Shown here: positions 44,646-52,332 of the stretch, in pieces
Numbering within the stretch: the first letter of the stretch is position 1
How the letters are laid out: each line of letters starts with the position of its first letter
Source: Rhizobium sp. 16-488-2b
Lineage (GTDB): Bacteria; Pseudomonadota; Alphaproteobacteria; Rhizobiales; Rhizobiaceae
NCBI RefSeq assembly: GCF_017741815.1
Contig: NZ_JAGHMF010000034.1
Coordinates: 496,001 to 560,000 of the forward strand
Direction of reading: 5' to 3'
Length of the DNA: 64,000 bases
Made by a program: the position numbers and the translations under genes
Notes under the pieces: model-generated
Database searches by the model: none
What the model saw: the letters and a program-made list of their open reading frames with translations, nothing else
Told to the model about the DNA's origin: nothing

Positions 44646-45520
44646 TTGACAGGGATGGAAATCCCGAATTCAAGACGACCAACCCTGCTGCGGCTGCCGC
44701 GGAGGAATGGAGGTCGCTGCTGGCGGACTATAGCGATGTCGTCTTGGTCGCAAACAGCGATGAAGTGGATATAGAGGAGCTGAAAAAGCGCTTTCCTGAC
44801 ACAACGCTCTTCATCTTCTTCAACAAGGTCTTCAAGGTTCTGAGCGAGCCTTTCACCCGCCATTCCATGCTCTTCTCAAGAAGCGGAACGCTAGGCGCCA
44901 ATCTCGTCAAGAGCGGCAAGGTCGATAAGGTGCTGCCCTATTTCGACACGCGCACCTTCCACGGTGTCGTGAATATCAAGGCCGGGTCCGAGGAGCAGCT
45001 GAGCCCGGCATCGGATTTCGGCGACGTTCATGTCAGGCACCTCGATCTGACGGATGTCTTCACTCCGTTCTACCCTCGCGCCAGCGTGCCAACGACGGGA
45101 TTTGCGCTCTGCTTCTGGCTGACGACGCTCAATCTTGGCACCAGGATCACCCTGGCGGGTTTTTCGTCGAAGCGAAGCGAGCGCTACAAGGTTCTCGATG
45201 TTCACGACTGGACATTCGAGCAGGTGCTGCTGCGCCTGATGTTCCGCAAGGGGAAGATCAACATTGTCGGGCGCGAGGCGTCCAACCCCTATGCGGATCT
45301 CTCCGCGCACTTTCCCGAATTCACACCCGCCGATATCGAGCTCACCGCCAATGAGATCATCGACGAACGGCTCGGCAACCTGAGTTCGATCGTCGATCGC
45401 CTGATGGATGTCACCCGCTTCCTTCGCTTCCTGGATCGGACCTGGAAGAGCTTGAAACCAAAGTCACGCAAGCAGCGCCGGTGGGAATCGATGGAGCCGA
45501 AAGGCGACGACAAGGGCTGA
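44642..45520 (+). CDS. Uncharacterised protein of the polysaccharide cluster, possibly sialyltransferase-like
   Basis: A 292-residue protein without signal peptide or clear transmembrane helix and with a basic C-terminus. I do not recognise a named family with certainty. An N-terminal Rossmann-like strand (SDVVLVANSDEVD), a middle PTTGFALCFWLTTLNLGTRITLAGF and a following DVHDWTFEQVLL recall the pattern in GT29/GT42-type sialyltransferases (a TTG or TSG turn, a helix, then an I-x-L-x-GF strand). The start overlaps the acyltransferase gene by 4 bases. A glycosyltransferase role in the same decoration pathway is inferred. Confidence 0.6.
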   Translation: MIDRDGNPEFKTTNPAAAAAEEWRSLLADYSDVVLVANSDEVDIEELKKRFPDTTLFIFFNKVFKVLSEPFTRHSMLFSRSGTLGANLVKSGKVDKVLPYFDTRTFHGVVNIKAGSEEQLSPASDFGDVHVRHLDLTDVFTPFYPRASVPTTGFALCFWLTTLNLGTRITLAGFSSKRSERYKVLDVHDWTFEQVLLRLMFRKGKINIVGREASNPYADLSAHFPEFTPADIELTANEIIDERLGNLSSIVDRLMDVTRFLRFLDRTWKSLKPKSRKQRRWESMEPKGDDKG

Positions 45521-45706
45521 TCCGCCAAGACCTGTGTCGGCAGTGCCCGCAATGGCGCATTATGTCCCGATCCTTGCAAAGACGATCCATTCGTTCAATC
45601 CTGCGGCGGCAATCTCTTTATGCTGCATGGCGGCGGCCGATGAGCCACTGCCTGAATGGAAGCCGCGGCATCCCGTCAACGGGGATGTCCATCGCGACGG
45701 AGACGG

Positions 45707-47395
45707 ATGATGATTGCCACGCCCATCGACCCGACTGATCCATGGCTGCGCCAGGCGCAGACATTCCCGGTCCTGTCCGTCGAGATGATCGAGCGCGCCA
45801 AGGCATACGGTCGAGAAGAGGTGGTGGCCGAGGACACATTCGTCTTCGAGCGCGGCCAGCGCGGCATCGATTTCTTCCTGGTGCTGGAAGGAGAGATCGA
45901 GCTGTTCATCGATGATGTCAGACGCGGTCGCCGCCTAGTCTTCACCTATCATCCCGGCCAGTTCTCCGGCGAACAGAACATCTTCACAAAACGACCCATG
46001 CTCCTGTCGGGGCTGGCAAAATCCGGTTCGCGCCTGCTGCGGATCACCAACCGAGATTTTCATGCCTTCATCACAGGCGAACCCGATATCGGCGAGACGA
46101 TCATCCGCGCCTATATCCTGCGCCGCGCCGGCTTCGTGCGTCATTCGGAGGGTGGCGTCCTGTTGATCGGGGACCGGCATCATGCCGACGTTCTCCGCAT
46201 CCAGCGCTTCCTGACGCGTAACCTCTATCCTGTTGCCGTCGTCGATCCCGCGGCTGTGCCGCTGATGCAGAGCCTGGCGGTGACAGCGGATGCGCTTCCT
46301 GTCGTGGTGACGCCCGACAGGAAGGTCTGGTCGCGTCCTTCCAACGCCGCACTTGCGGATCTGCTTGGGATCAACGAGCCGCCGGAGAGAGACACGGTCT
46401 ACGACGTCGCCGTGGTCGGCGCTGGCCCGGCGGGCCTCGCCGCATCGGTCTATGGCGCATCCGAGGGCCTAAGCACCATCGTCTTGGAAACGCTCGCCCC
46501 GGGCGGGCAGGCCGGAACCTCGTCCAAGATCGAGAATTACCTCGGCTTTCCCACCGGCATTTCCGGCCAGGCGCTCGCCGGCCGGGCGCATATTCAGGCG
46601 CAGAAATTCGGCGCGAGGATTTCGGTCTCGCACGAGGTCATGAAGCTCGATTGCTCCTCGCACCCCTATCGCCTCTTTCTCGATGACGAGACGTCGCTGC
46701 GCGCGCGCTCGATCGTGATCGCAACAGGTGCGCGCTATCGAAAGCTCGATGTCTTGAACTACGACAAGTTCGAAGGGCAGGGCATCCACTATGCGGCTAC
46801 GGCCATGGAGGCCCAGGTCTGCGCGGATGAAAACATCGTCGTGGTCGGCGGCGGCAATTCCGCGGGCCAGGCTGCCGTCTTCCTGTCGCGAACGGTCAAG
46901 CACGTACATATGCTGATGCGCAGCGGCATCGCCTCGACGATGTCCGACTATCTGGTCCAGCGCATTCAAAGATCGCCGCGCATCAGCCTCTACCAGCAGG
47001 CCGAGATCACGGCGCTTCATGGTGGCAAGACGCTGGATGGCGTGACGTGGATCGATCACCTCACCGGCGAGAGCCACGAACTGCCTGTTACCAGCATCTT
47101 CGTCATGATCGGCGCGTCCCCGAACACGGGCTGGCTCGACGGCTGCCTCGATCTTGACCAGCACGGCTTCGTCAAAACCGGCATGGCTACTGTGGGCGAC
47201 ACGCCGCCTTCACCCTATGCGAGCTCGAAGGACGGCATCTTCGCGGTCGGCGATGTCCGCGCCGGTTCGGTCAAGCGCGTTGCTTCCGCTGTCGGCGAAG
47301 GTTCGGTAGTCATCGCCGCGATCCACCAGTTCCTTGAACGCCAGCGCCATGCCGAACATGACGAACCGGAACTCAACGCCACCACCGCGCGATGA
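45707..47395 (+). CDS. Cyclic-nucleotide-binding domain / thioredoxin-like / thioredoxin-reductase-like fusion lacking redox cysteines
   Basis: 562 residues in three parts: a CRP-type cNMP-binding fold (about 20-140, with LVLEGEIELFIDD and GQFSGEQNIF), a thioredoxin-fold segment without a CxxC (about 150-225), and a TrxR-like flavoprotein (GAGPAG at 238-243, second motif GGGNSAG at 381-387, FAVGDVR near the end). Where TrxR has its CATC disulfide, this protein reads GIHYAATAMEAQVC (359-372), so it is not a true thioredoxin reductase. An NADPH-dependent reductase or sensor with another electron acceptor is more likely. No DNA-binding domain. It is convergent with a Kef-type antiporter gene and belongs to a redox/electrophile-stress neighbourhood. 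Confidence 0.85.
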   Translation: MMIATPIDPTDPWLRQAQTFPVLSVEMIERAKAYGREEVVAEDTFVFERGQRGIDFFLVLEGEIELFIDDVRRGRRLVFTYHPGQFSGEQNIFTKRPMLLSGLAKSGSRLLRITNRDFHAFITGEPDIGETIIRAYILRRAGFVRHSEGGVLLIGDRHHADVLRIQRFLTRNLYPVAVVDPAAVPLMQSLAVTADALPVVVTPDRKVWSRPSNAALADLLGINEPPERDTVYDVAVVGAGPAGLAASVYGASEGLSTIVLETLAPGGQAGTSSKIENYLGFPTGISGQALAGRAHIQAQKFGARISVSHEVMKLDCSSHPYRLFLDDETSLRARSIVIATGARYRKLDVLNYDKFEGQGIHYAATAMEAQVCADENIVVVGGGNSAGQAAVFLSRTVKHVHMLMRSGIASTMSDYLVQRIQRSPRISLYQQAEITALHGGKTLDGVTWIDHLTGESHELPVTSIFVMIGASPNTGWLDGCLDLDQHGFVKTGMATVGDTPPSPYASSKDGIFAVGDVRAGSVKRVASAVGEGSVVIAAIHQFLERQRHAEHDEPELNATTAR

Positions 47396-47400
47396 GTATG

Positions 47401-47427
47401 GCGAGGCCGGCTCAAACGCCGGCTCGC
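47401..47427. terminator. Convergent terminator between the flavoprotein and kefB-like genes
   Basis: GCGAGGCCGGC and GCCGGCTCGC form a long GC stem with one bulged G, in the 39-base gap between the two convergent stop codons. The antiporter side continues into an A-rich segment. Confidence 0.55.
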
Positions 47428-47434
47428 TGATCGC

Positions 47435-49348
47435 TCAATCGATGTTCTTTTCCAGTTGTTCCGCCGCGATATCGGGCGGCGTCCAACCGCGTTCGGCCTT
47501 TTCGCCCAGCGCGCTGCGGTCGCCCATCATCGCCTGCTCCAGCAGGTCGGCGATTTCCTTGGCCTTGACGATATATTCCTTGTTGTCGAACACCTCGACC
47601 TCTTCTCGCCACAGAGGCGCGAGTTGACGAAGGCCTCGGACATCCTGGCGGACGAACACGGCCTTGCTCTTTTCGACATCGTAAGGATGCATGCCGAGGC
47701 CCTTCAGCGCGTAGCCGGCGGCACGCACGGAGCTGTCGAACACCTCGCGGACGATATCGTGCGCGCCCGCCTCATAGAGCCGGTAGACGGTGGTGCGGTC
47801 GAAGGCGCGGGCAATGATGTGGATATGCGGGTTCTCCCGCCGCGCATGCTTGACGATCTCGATCGCCCGCTCCGGATCGTCGATCGCGACGACAAGTACC
47901 TTGGCCTCGTGAAGCCCCGCCGAATGCAACAGGTCCGGCCGGCTGGCGTCGCCGAAGAAGGAGCGGACGCCGAACTTGCGCAGGCCGTCGATGACATCGG
48001 CCTGGTGGTCGAGCACGATGGTCTTGTAGCCATTGGCGAGAAGCATGCGGTTGACGATCTGCCCGAAACGGCCGAGGCCGGCAATGATGACGGAGCCCGG
48101 CTCGGCGATCTCGTCAGCCTCGTCCTCCTGCCGGCGATCGAAGCGCGGCACGATCAGCCTGTCGAAGATGATGAAGAGCGCCGGCGTGAACAACATGGAG
48201 ACCGCGACCACGAGCAAAAGGATCGCCGCAAGATCGGGCGGCAGCACGGCGCTTTGGACGGTGAACGAGATCAGCACGAAGCCGAACTCGCCCGCCTGCG
48301 CCAGCCCCAGCGCGAAAAGCCAGCGGTCGGTGCCGCGCAGCTTGAAGACGAAGGCGAGCGCCATCAGCACGATCGCCTTGAGCACCATCACGCCAAGCGT
48401 GATCCCGAGCACGGCCCAGACCTGTGCATAGAGCAGCGAGAAATCGATACTGGCGCCGACGGTGATGAAGAACAGGCCGAGCAGCAGTCCCTTGAACGGC
48501 TCGATATCGCTCTCGAGCTCGTGCCGGAATTCGCTGTTGGCGAGCACGACGCCGGCCAAGAACGTGCCGAGCGCCGGCGAGAGGCCGACTACGGTCATCA
48601 GCAGCGCGATGCCGATGATCAGGAGGAGTGCGGCAGCGGTGAAGATTTCGCGGAGCTTCGAGCGGGCGATGAGGCGGAAGATCGGGCGCGACAGATAGTG
48701 GCCGGCGGCGATGACGAAGGCGACGGCCACGATCGTCACCAGCGTCACCTGCCAGCCCGGCAATCCCTCGACGAGGCTGAACGAGTGGTGGCCGCCACTC
48801 TCGGCATTGCTGCCGAGCGGATGGCGCACAAGCTCCGGCAGCGCCAGAAGCGGGATGAAGGCCAGCATGGGAATGACGGCGATATCCTGGAACAGCAGCA
48901 CCGAGAAGCTTGCCTGTCCACCCGACGAGCGCAGTAGCCCCTTTTCACCCAGCGTCTGCAAGACGATCGCAGTCGAAGACAGCGAGAAGATGAAGCCGAT
49001 GGTCAGCGCGACGCTCCAGACCTGACCGAGAAGCATGGCGCAGCCCATGACAACCAGCGAGGTGACGATCACCTGCAGCCCACCAAGCCCGAGCAGCTTG
49101 GCACGCATCTCCCAGAGCGCGCGCGGCTGCAGCTCGAGGCCGACGAGAAACAGCATCATCACCACGCCGAACTCTGCAAAATGCTGCAGATCCTGCGTCT
49201 CGTTACCAACAAGATGCAGGGCCGGGCCGATGACGATGCCGGCGATGAGATAGCCGAGCACGGAGCCGAGCCCCAGCCGCTTGGCGATCAGCACGGAGAC
49301 GACGGCGGCGAGCAGATAGATGAAGGCCTGGAAGATGAAGCTATTCAT
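47435..49348 (-). CDS. Monovalent cation:proton antiporter-2, KefB/KefC-like, with RCK domain
   Basis: A 637-residue protein: about 12 transmembrane helices (residues 1-385) of the Na+/H+ exchanger fold, then a cytoplasmic TrkA-N/RCK domain with the nucleotide motif IIAGLGRFGQ near 400 and a helical tail. KefB/C export K+ in exchange for H+ when glutathione adducts of electrophiles bind, acidifying the cytoplasm for protection. ATG 49348 was chosen over the frame start at 49363 since it begins the first helix and overlaps the oxidoreductase stop by 8 bases. Paired with its KefF-like ancillary gene. Confidence 0.92.
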   Translation of the reverse strand: MNSFIFQAFIYLLAAVVSVLIAKRLGLGSVLGYLIAGIVIGPALHLVGNETQDLQHFAEFGVVMMLFLVGLELQPRALWEMRAKLLGLGGLQVIVTSLVVMGCAMLLGQVWSVALTIGFIFSLSSTAIVLQTLGEKGLLRSSGGQASFSVLLFQDIAVIPMLAFIPLLALPELVRHPLGSNAESGGHHSFSLVEGLPGWQVTLVTIVAVAFVIAAGHYLSRPIFRLIARSKLREIFTAAALLLIIGIALLMTVVGLSPALGTFLAGVVLANSEFRHELESDIEPFKGLLLGLFFITVGASIDFSLLYAQVWAVLGITLGVMVLKAIVLMALAFVFKLRGTDRWLFALGLAQAGEFGFVLISFTVQSAVLPPDLAAILLLVVAVSMLFTPALFIIFDRLIVPRFDRRQEDEADEIAEPGSVIIAGLGRFGQIVNRMLLANGYKTIVLDHQADVIDGLRKFGVRSFFGDASRPDLLHSAGLHEAKVLVVAIDDPERAIEIVKHARRENPHIHIIARAFDRTTVYRLYEAGAHDIVREVFDSSVRAAGYALKGLGMHPYDVEKSKAVFVRQDVRGLRQLAPLWREEVEVFDNKEYIVKAKEIADLLEQAMMGDRSALGEKAERGWTPPDIAAEQLEKNID

Positions 49349-49958
49349 GGGGCGTGCTCTCACGAAGCGGAAGCGTCTCGGCGCTCAGCAATTCCATGCC
49401 GGCGGCGGCGTCGATGTCGAAGGTTTCATCGCGCAGAGCCTCCAGCAGCCGTCGGTAGCCCTCCAGATGCGGCTCTGCCCGGCCATCGCCACGCGCATCG
49501 TGCGCGGCAAACAGTGCGTACGGAGCGACGAAGCGCATCCGGCACAGATTTGCCGTCTGCTCCAGTGGCGACAGCAGCGCCCGAAGACGGAAATGGTTGC
49601 TACCCTGTTCGCTATAGGCGTGATCCGGGCCGCCGGCGGTGATGACAGGCAGGAAGAGCTTGCCCGCCAGTTTGTCTCCGGTGTGGCCGTAGGCGAAGCC
49701 ATATTCCAGCACCAGATCCTGCCACTCCTTCAGGATTGAAGGGGTCGAGTACCAGTAGATCGGAAACTGGAAGATGATCACGTCGTGCTTCAGCAGCCGG
49801 GCCTGTTCGACGTCGATGTCGATATCGAGCTTGGGATACTCGGCGTAGAGATCAACGAAAGTCACGCCTTCGATGCCGCCGGCAATCTTGGCCATCAGGA
49901 TATTGACGCGCGAATGGCGCTGTCCGGGGTGGGCGAAAAGCACGAGCACCTTGGCCAT
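49341..49958 (-). CDS. KefF/KefG-like NAD(P)H:quinone oxidoreductase, ancillary to the antiporter
   Basis: A 205-residue flavodoxin-fold (Flavodoxin_2) FMN protein: N-terminal VLVLFAHPGQRHSRVN phosphate loop, FQFPIYWYSTPSILKEWQD and GFAYGHTGDKLAGKL, as in KefF/KefG/MdaB-related quinone reductases. Such proteins bind the RCK domain of KefB/C and are needed for full activity. ATG 49958 begins at the conserved strand; the 8 codons upstream look non-conserved. Overlap with the antiporter gene indicates stoichiometric coupling. Confidence 0.9.
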   Translation of the reverse strand: MAKVLVLFAHPGQRHSRVNILMAKIAGGIEGVTFVDLYAEYPKLDIDIDVEQARLLKHDVIIFQFPIYWYSTPSILKEWQDLVLEYGFAYGHTGDKLAGKLFLPVITAGGPDHAYSEQGSNHFRLRALLSPLEQTANLCRMRFVAPYALFAAHDARGDGRAEPHLEGYRRLLEALRDETFDIDAAAGMELLSAETLPLRESTPHE

Positions 49959-50046
49959 GTATGGGCTCCCATCTGAATTCAAAATGCGTGAGATCCAGGG
50001 GCGGATCGGTCTGACGTGCGCGGGATCCGCACGGCCTTGGCAAGAC

Positions 50047-50352
50047 CTAGTAGAATTGCGGGATCGGCCCTACCTGTTCGGTTTGATCAGGCAAGTCAAC
50101 CATGATTTCATCCACATAGCACCATCCCCATCCCTCCGGCGGATCATAGCCTTCCATGACGGGATGACCGGTTTCATGGAAATGGCCGGTGGCGTGTCGG
50201 CCGATCGACTGATCGCAGCAGCCGACATGGCCGCATTCCCGGCACAGTCGCAGATGCACCCAGGCCTGACCGATCGCCAGGCACTCTTCACAACCGCGCG
50301 TCCTTGGGCGGACGTCGCGGACCAGGCGAACATGCTTGCAAGTATGCGACAT
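50047..50352 (-). CDS. Bacterial UBP-type zinc-finger protein
   Basis: A 101-residue single-domain protein with the zinc-ligand pattern of ZnF-UBP/BUZ domains: C5/H7, C21-x2-C24, C37-x2-C40, C45, and H53/H57/H63. In eukaryotes the domain binds the ubiquitin C-terminal GG; bacteria lack ubiquitin and the bacterial role is unknown. The ribosome site GAGAGGAAG precedes the ATG. Same strand as and 88 bases upstream of the KefF-like gene, so probably the first gene of the antiporter operon. Proteins of this type are, from my recollection of rhizobial genomes, often near cNMP-binding TrxR-like fusions, as here. Confidence 0.88.
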   Translation of the reverse strand: MSHTCKHVRLVRDVRPRTRGCEECLAIGQAWVHLRLCRECGHVGCCDQSIGRHATGHFHETGHPVMEGYDPPEGWGWCYVDEIMVDLPDQTEQVGPIPQFY

Positions 50353-50507
50353 GGTTCTTCCTCTCGTTTGCTGAATTTATGCGGGCGACTTCGGCTGTTG
50401 GCAATCGCTTCCTGCGAGCCCGCGATCAGGGGCTTCCCGCGCCTGGCATGGGGGATTCGATGCGTCCTCACGAGACTTATGCAGTCGTTCCGTGCGCGGG
50501 CAACTAT

Positions 50508-50536
50508 ACCCAGGTATGCCCCCACAAGACCCAGGT
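50508..50536. promoter_or_regulatory. Direct repeats ACCCAGGT, 21 bases apart: candidate AraC-type sites
   Basis: ACCCAGGT occurs at 50508-50515 and 50529-50536 in the 284-base gap between the leftward zinc-finger/kef operon and the rightward AraC-type gene. Two helical turns of spacing on the same face is the usual AraC/XylS arrangement. Confidence 0.5.
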
Positions 50537-50636
50537 CTATGCAAACTTGATCATAGTAGGATTTCACCCGCGCGTTCCCGTCACCAGAATGAACCCAGAA
50601 AATCACACTTCAACGGTTTCAGGACGGAGATTGACG

Positions 50637-51245
50637 ATGCAGGCGACGGCTATGATTGCGATGGACCACCACGAGCCGAACATCGGCGCCCTCGGCGTCA
50701 TTCAGCAGGCCTCCTCCGAAGTATCGCGGCTCCTCGCACGCGCCATCCATTGCGTCGATCAGGACGAGGCGATCGCCATCGATCTCGTCAAACGCGCCTC
50801 GATGCTGCTGAAGCCAACCCCAGCCGTCTCGGCCAATGCGGTACCGCGCGAAAGAGCGGCATCGGGCGGCTTGGCGCCGTGGCAGGTGGCACGGGTCAAG
50901 CGGTACGTCGAAGATAACATGTCGCGGACCGTGGCGATCGACGAACTGGCGGAACTGGCACGGCTCAGCACCAGCTATTTCTCGGCCGCCTTCAAGACGA
51001 GTTTCGGTCTGTCGCCGCACAGCTATGTTATCGCCCAGCGCGTCGAGCGCGCCAAGCAGCTGATGCTTTCCACCGATGCGCCCCTGTGCGAGATCGCGCT
51101 CGATTGCGGCCTTGCCGATCAGGCGCACCTCTCGCGGATTTTCCGCCGCGCAACCGGCACGACCCCCAGCGCCTGGCGCCGCTTCCGCCTTCGCCCGGCC
51201 GCCAAGCGCGAAGCTGTGGGATACGAGGTTGCGCTGACTGTTTGA
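50637..51245 (+). CDS. AraC-family transcriptional regulator
   Basis: A 202-residue regulator with the double helix-turn-helix AraC domain in the C-terminal half (about residues 85-185: VAIDELAELARLSTSYFSAAFK, then LCEIALDCGLADQAHLSRIFRRATGTTPSAWRR). The N-terminal ~80 residues are short and not a cupin, so the effector mode is unclear. ATG 50637 follows a GGACGGAG site; an in-frame ATG at 50589 is an alternative. Divergent from the zinc-finger/kef operon, with direct-repeat sites between. It probably controls itself and that operon. Confidence 0.88.
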   Translation: MQATAMIAMDHHEPNIGALGVIQQASSEVSRLLARAIHCVDQDEAIAIDLVKRASMLLKPTPAVSANAVPRERAASGGLAPWQVARVKRYVEDNMSRTVAIDELAELARLSTSYFSAAFKTSFGLSPHSYVIAQRVERAKQLMLSTDAPLCEIALDCGLADQAHLSRIFRRATGTTPSAWRRFRLRPAAKREAVGYEVALTV

Positions 51246-51331
51246 CCGCGGCTTCTAACGCACGAGCGGGACGGGGATCTATGATGTGCGCGGCACCAGC
51301 GCCACCGATACCGGAGCATCCGGCAACTGGA

Positions 51332-52228
51332 TCAGGCGGTCTGTTCGGCAAGCGCCGATCGGATTGCGGAGATGAAAACCCGTACCTTTGGCAGGATCAG
51401 CCGGGTCGTCGGGTAAACCGCCCAGATCGCGTTGGTTTCGGGTACAGCGTCCTCGAGCGTGATGCGAACCAGGCGGCCGGCGCGGATATCGTCTTCGACA
51501 TTCCAGTCGGACAGCAGCGTAATGCCGCCGCCGGCAAGGCAGGCGGCGTGGCAACCGGCGATGCTGCTCGACGAGAAGCGGGCATTTAACCGTACATGCG
51601 CTTCCTCATCGCCTTGCATGCCGCTGCCCATAAATGTCCAGTGCGTGACGCCGGTCATCGGAAGGCAATCGTGCTCAAGCAGATCGTGCGTGTTCACCGG
51701 TGCGCCGTGCCGCTCAAGGTAAGCGGGTGCGGCGACCAGCGACCGCGCATTGTCGGCGAGCTTTTGGGCGATCAGGCTGCTGTCCTTCAGCCGCGCGATC
51801 CGGATCGCGAGATCGGTGCCGGAGGCAACGAGATCAGGCAGACCGTCATTCATGTCGACGGAGATCCTGAGATCCGGATTGTCGTCCAGAAGCTTCGGCA
51901 CGAGCGGCATGACGAGTTTCAGGCCGAAGGCGATGGGCACCGAGACGCGCAACAATCCCGCTGCGCCCTCACCATCCGTCCGCAGGCGGGCCTTGGCCTC
52001 ATCCTCGTTTTCCACCAGCGCCTGGGCGAACGGCAGGAAGGTCTCGCCCTCCGGCGTCAGCGAAAGAGACCGCGTGGTTCGATGCATCAGCCTTACGTCC
52101 AGCACCGCCTCAAGCGCAGCGAGACGGCGGGTCGCCACCATCGGCGCGATCCCAAGGCGCCGCGCTGCTTCCGAGAGACTGCCCGCGGCTGACGCAACGA
52201 CGAAAACCCTGACGTCCTCGGTATTCAT
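51332..52228 (-). CDS. LysR-family transcriptional regulator
   Basis: A 298-residue LysR-type regulator: winged helix-turn-helix in residues 1-60 (VRVFVVASAAGSLSEAARRLGIAPMVATRRLAALE) and a periplasmic-binding-protein-like effector domain (about 90-295). Divergent from an MFS transporter, the classic arrangement for a LysR regulator controlling an efflux pump. A 17-base dyad (52230-52246) lies immediately upstream of its ATG and would allow autorepression. No specific inducer can be named. Confidence 0.92.
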   Translation of the reverse strand: MNTEDVRVFVVASAAGSLSEAARRLGIAPMVATRRLAALEAVLDVRLMHRTTRSLSLTPEGETFLPFAQALVENEDEAKARLRTDGEGAAGLLRVSVPIAFGLKLVMPLVPKLLDDNPDLRISVDMNDGLPDLVASGTDLAIRIARLKDSSLIAQKLADNARSLVAAPAYLERHGAPVNTHDLLEHDCLPMTGVTHWTFMGSGMQGDEEAHVRLNARFSSSSIAGCHAACLAGGGITLLSDWNVEDDIRAGRLVRITLEDAVPETNAIWAVYPTTRLILPKVRVFISAIRSALAEQTA

Positions 52229-52229
52229 T

Positions 52230-52246
52230 ATATCGACTTTCGATAT
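52230..52246. promoter_or_regulatory. Perfect dyad ATATCGA-CTT-TCGATAT abutting the lysR start
   Basis: A 7+3+7 inverted repeat 2 bases from the LysR initiation codon, within the 104-base divergent lysR-MFS region. It fits a LysR binding site (T-N11-A class in general form) and would overlap the ribosome-binding region. Confidence 0.55.
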
Positions 52247-52332
52247 TCAGGCTGAACATTTTCGATCAGTACCGCGAGATGCGAGAAAATAATAGATAGA
52301 TCCCATCTTCTGAAGCCAGAAAGGCAAACAGC

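Noticed and set aside
45707..47395. Genuine thioredoxin reductase
   Set aside because: The redox-active CxxC is missing in both the thioredoxin-like and reductase modules.
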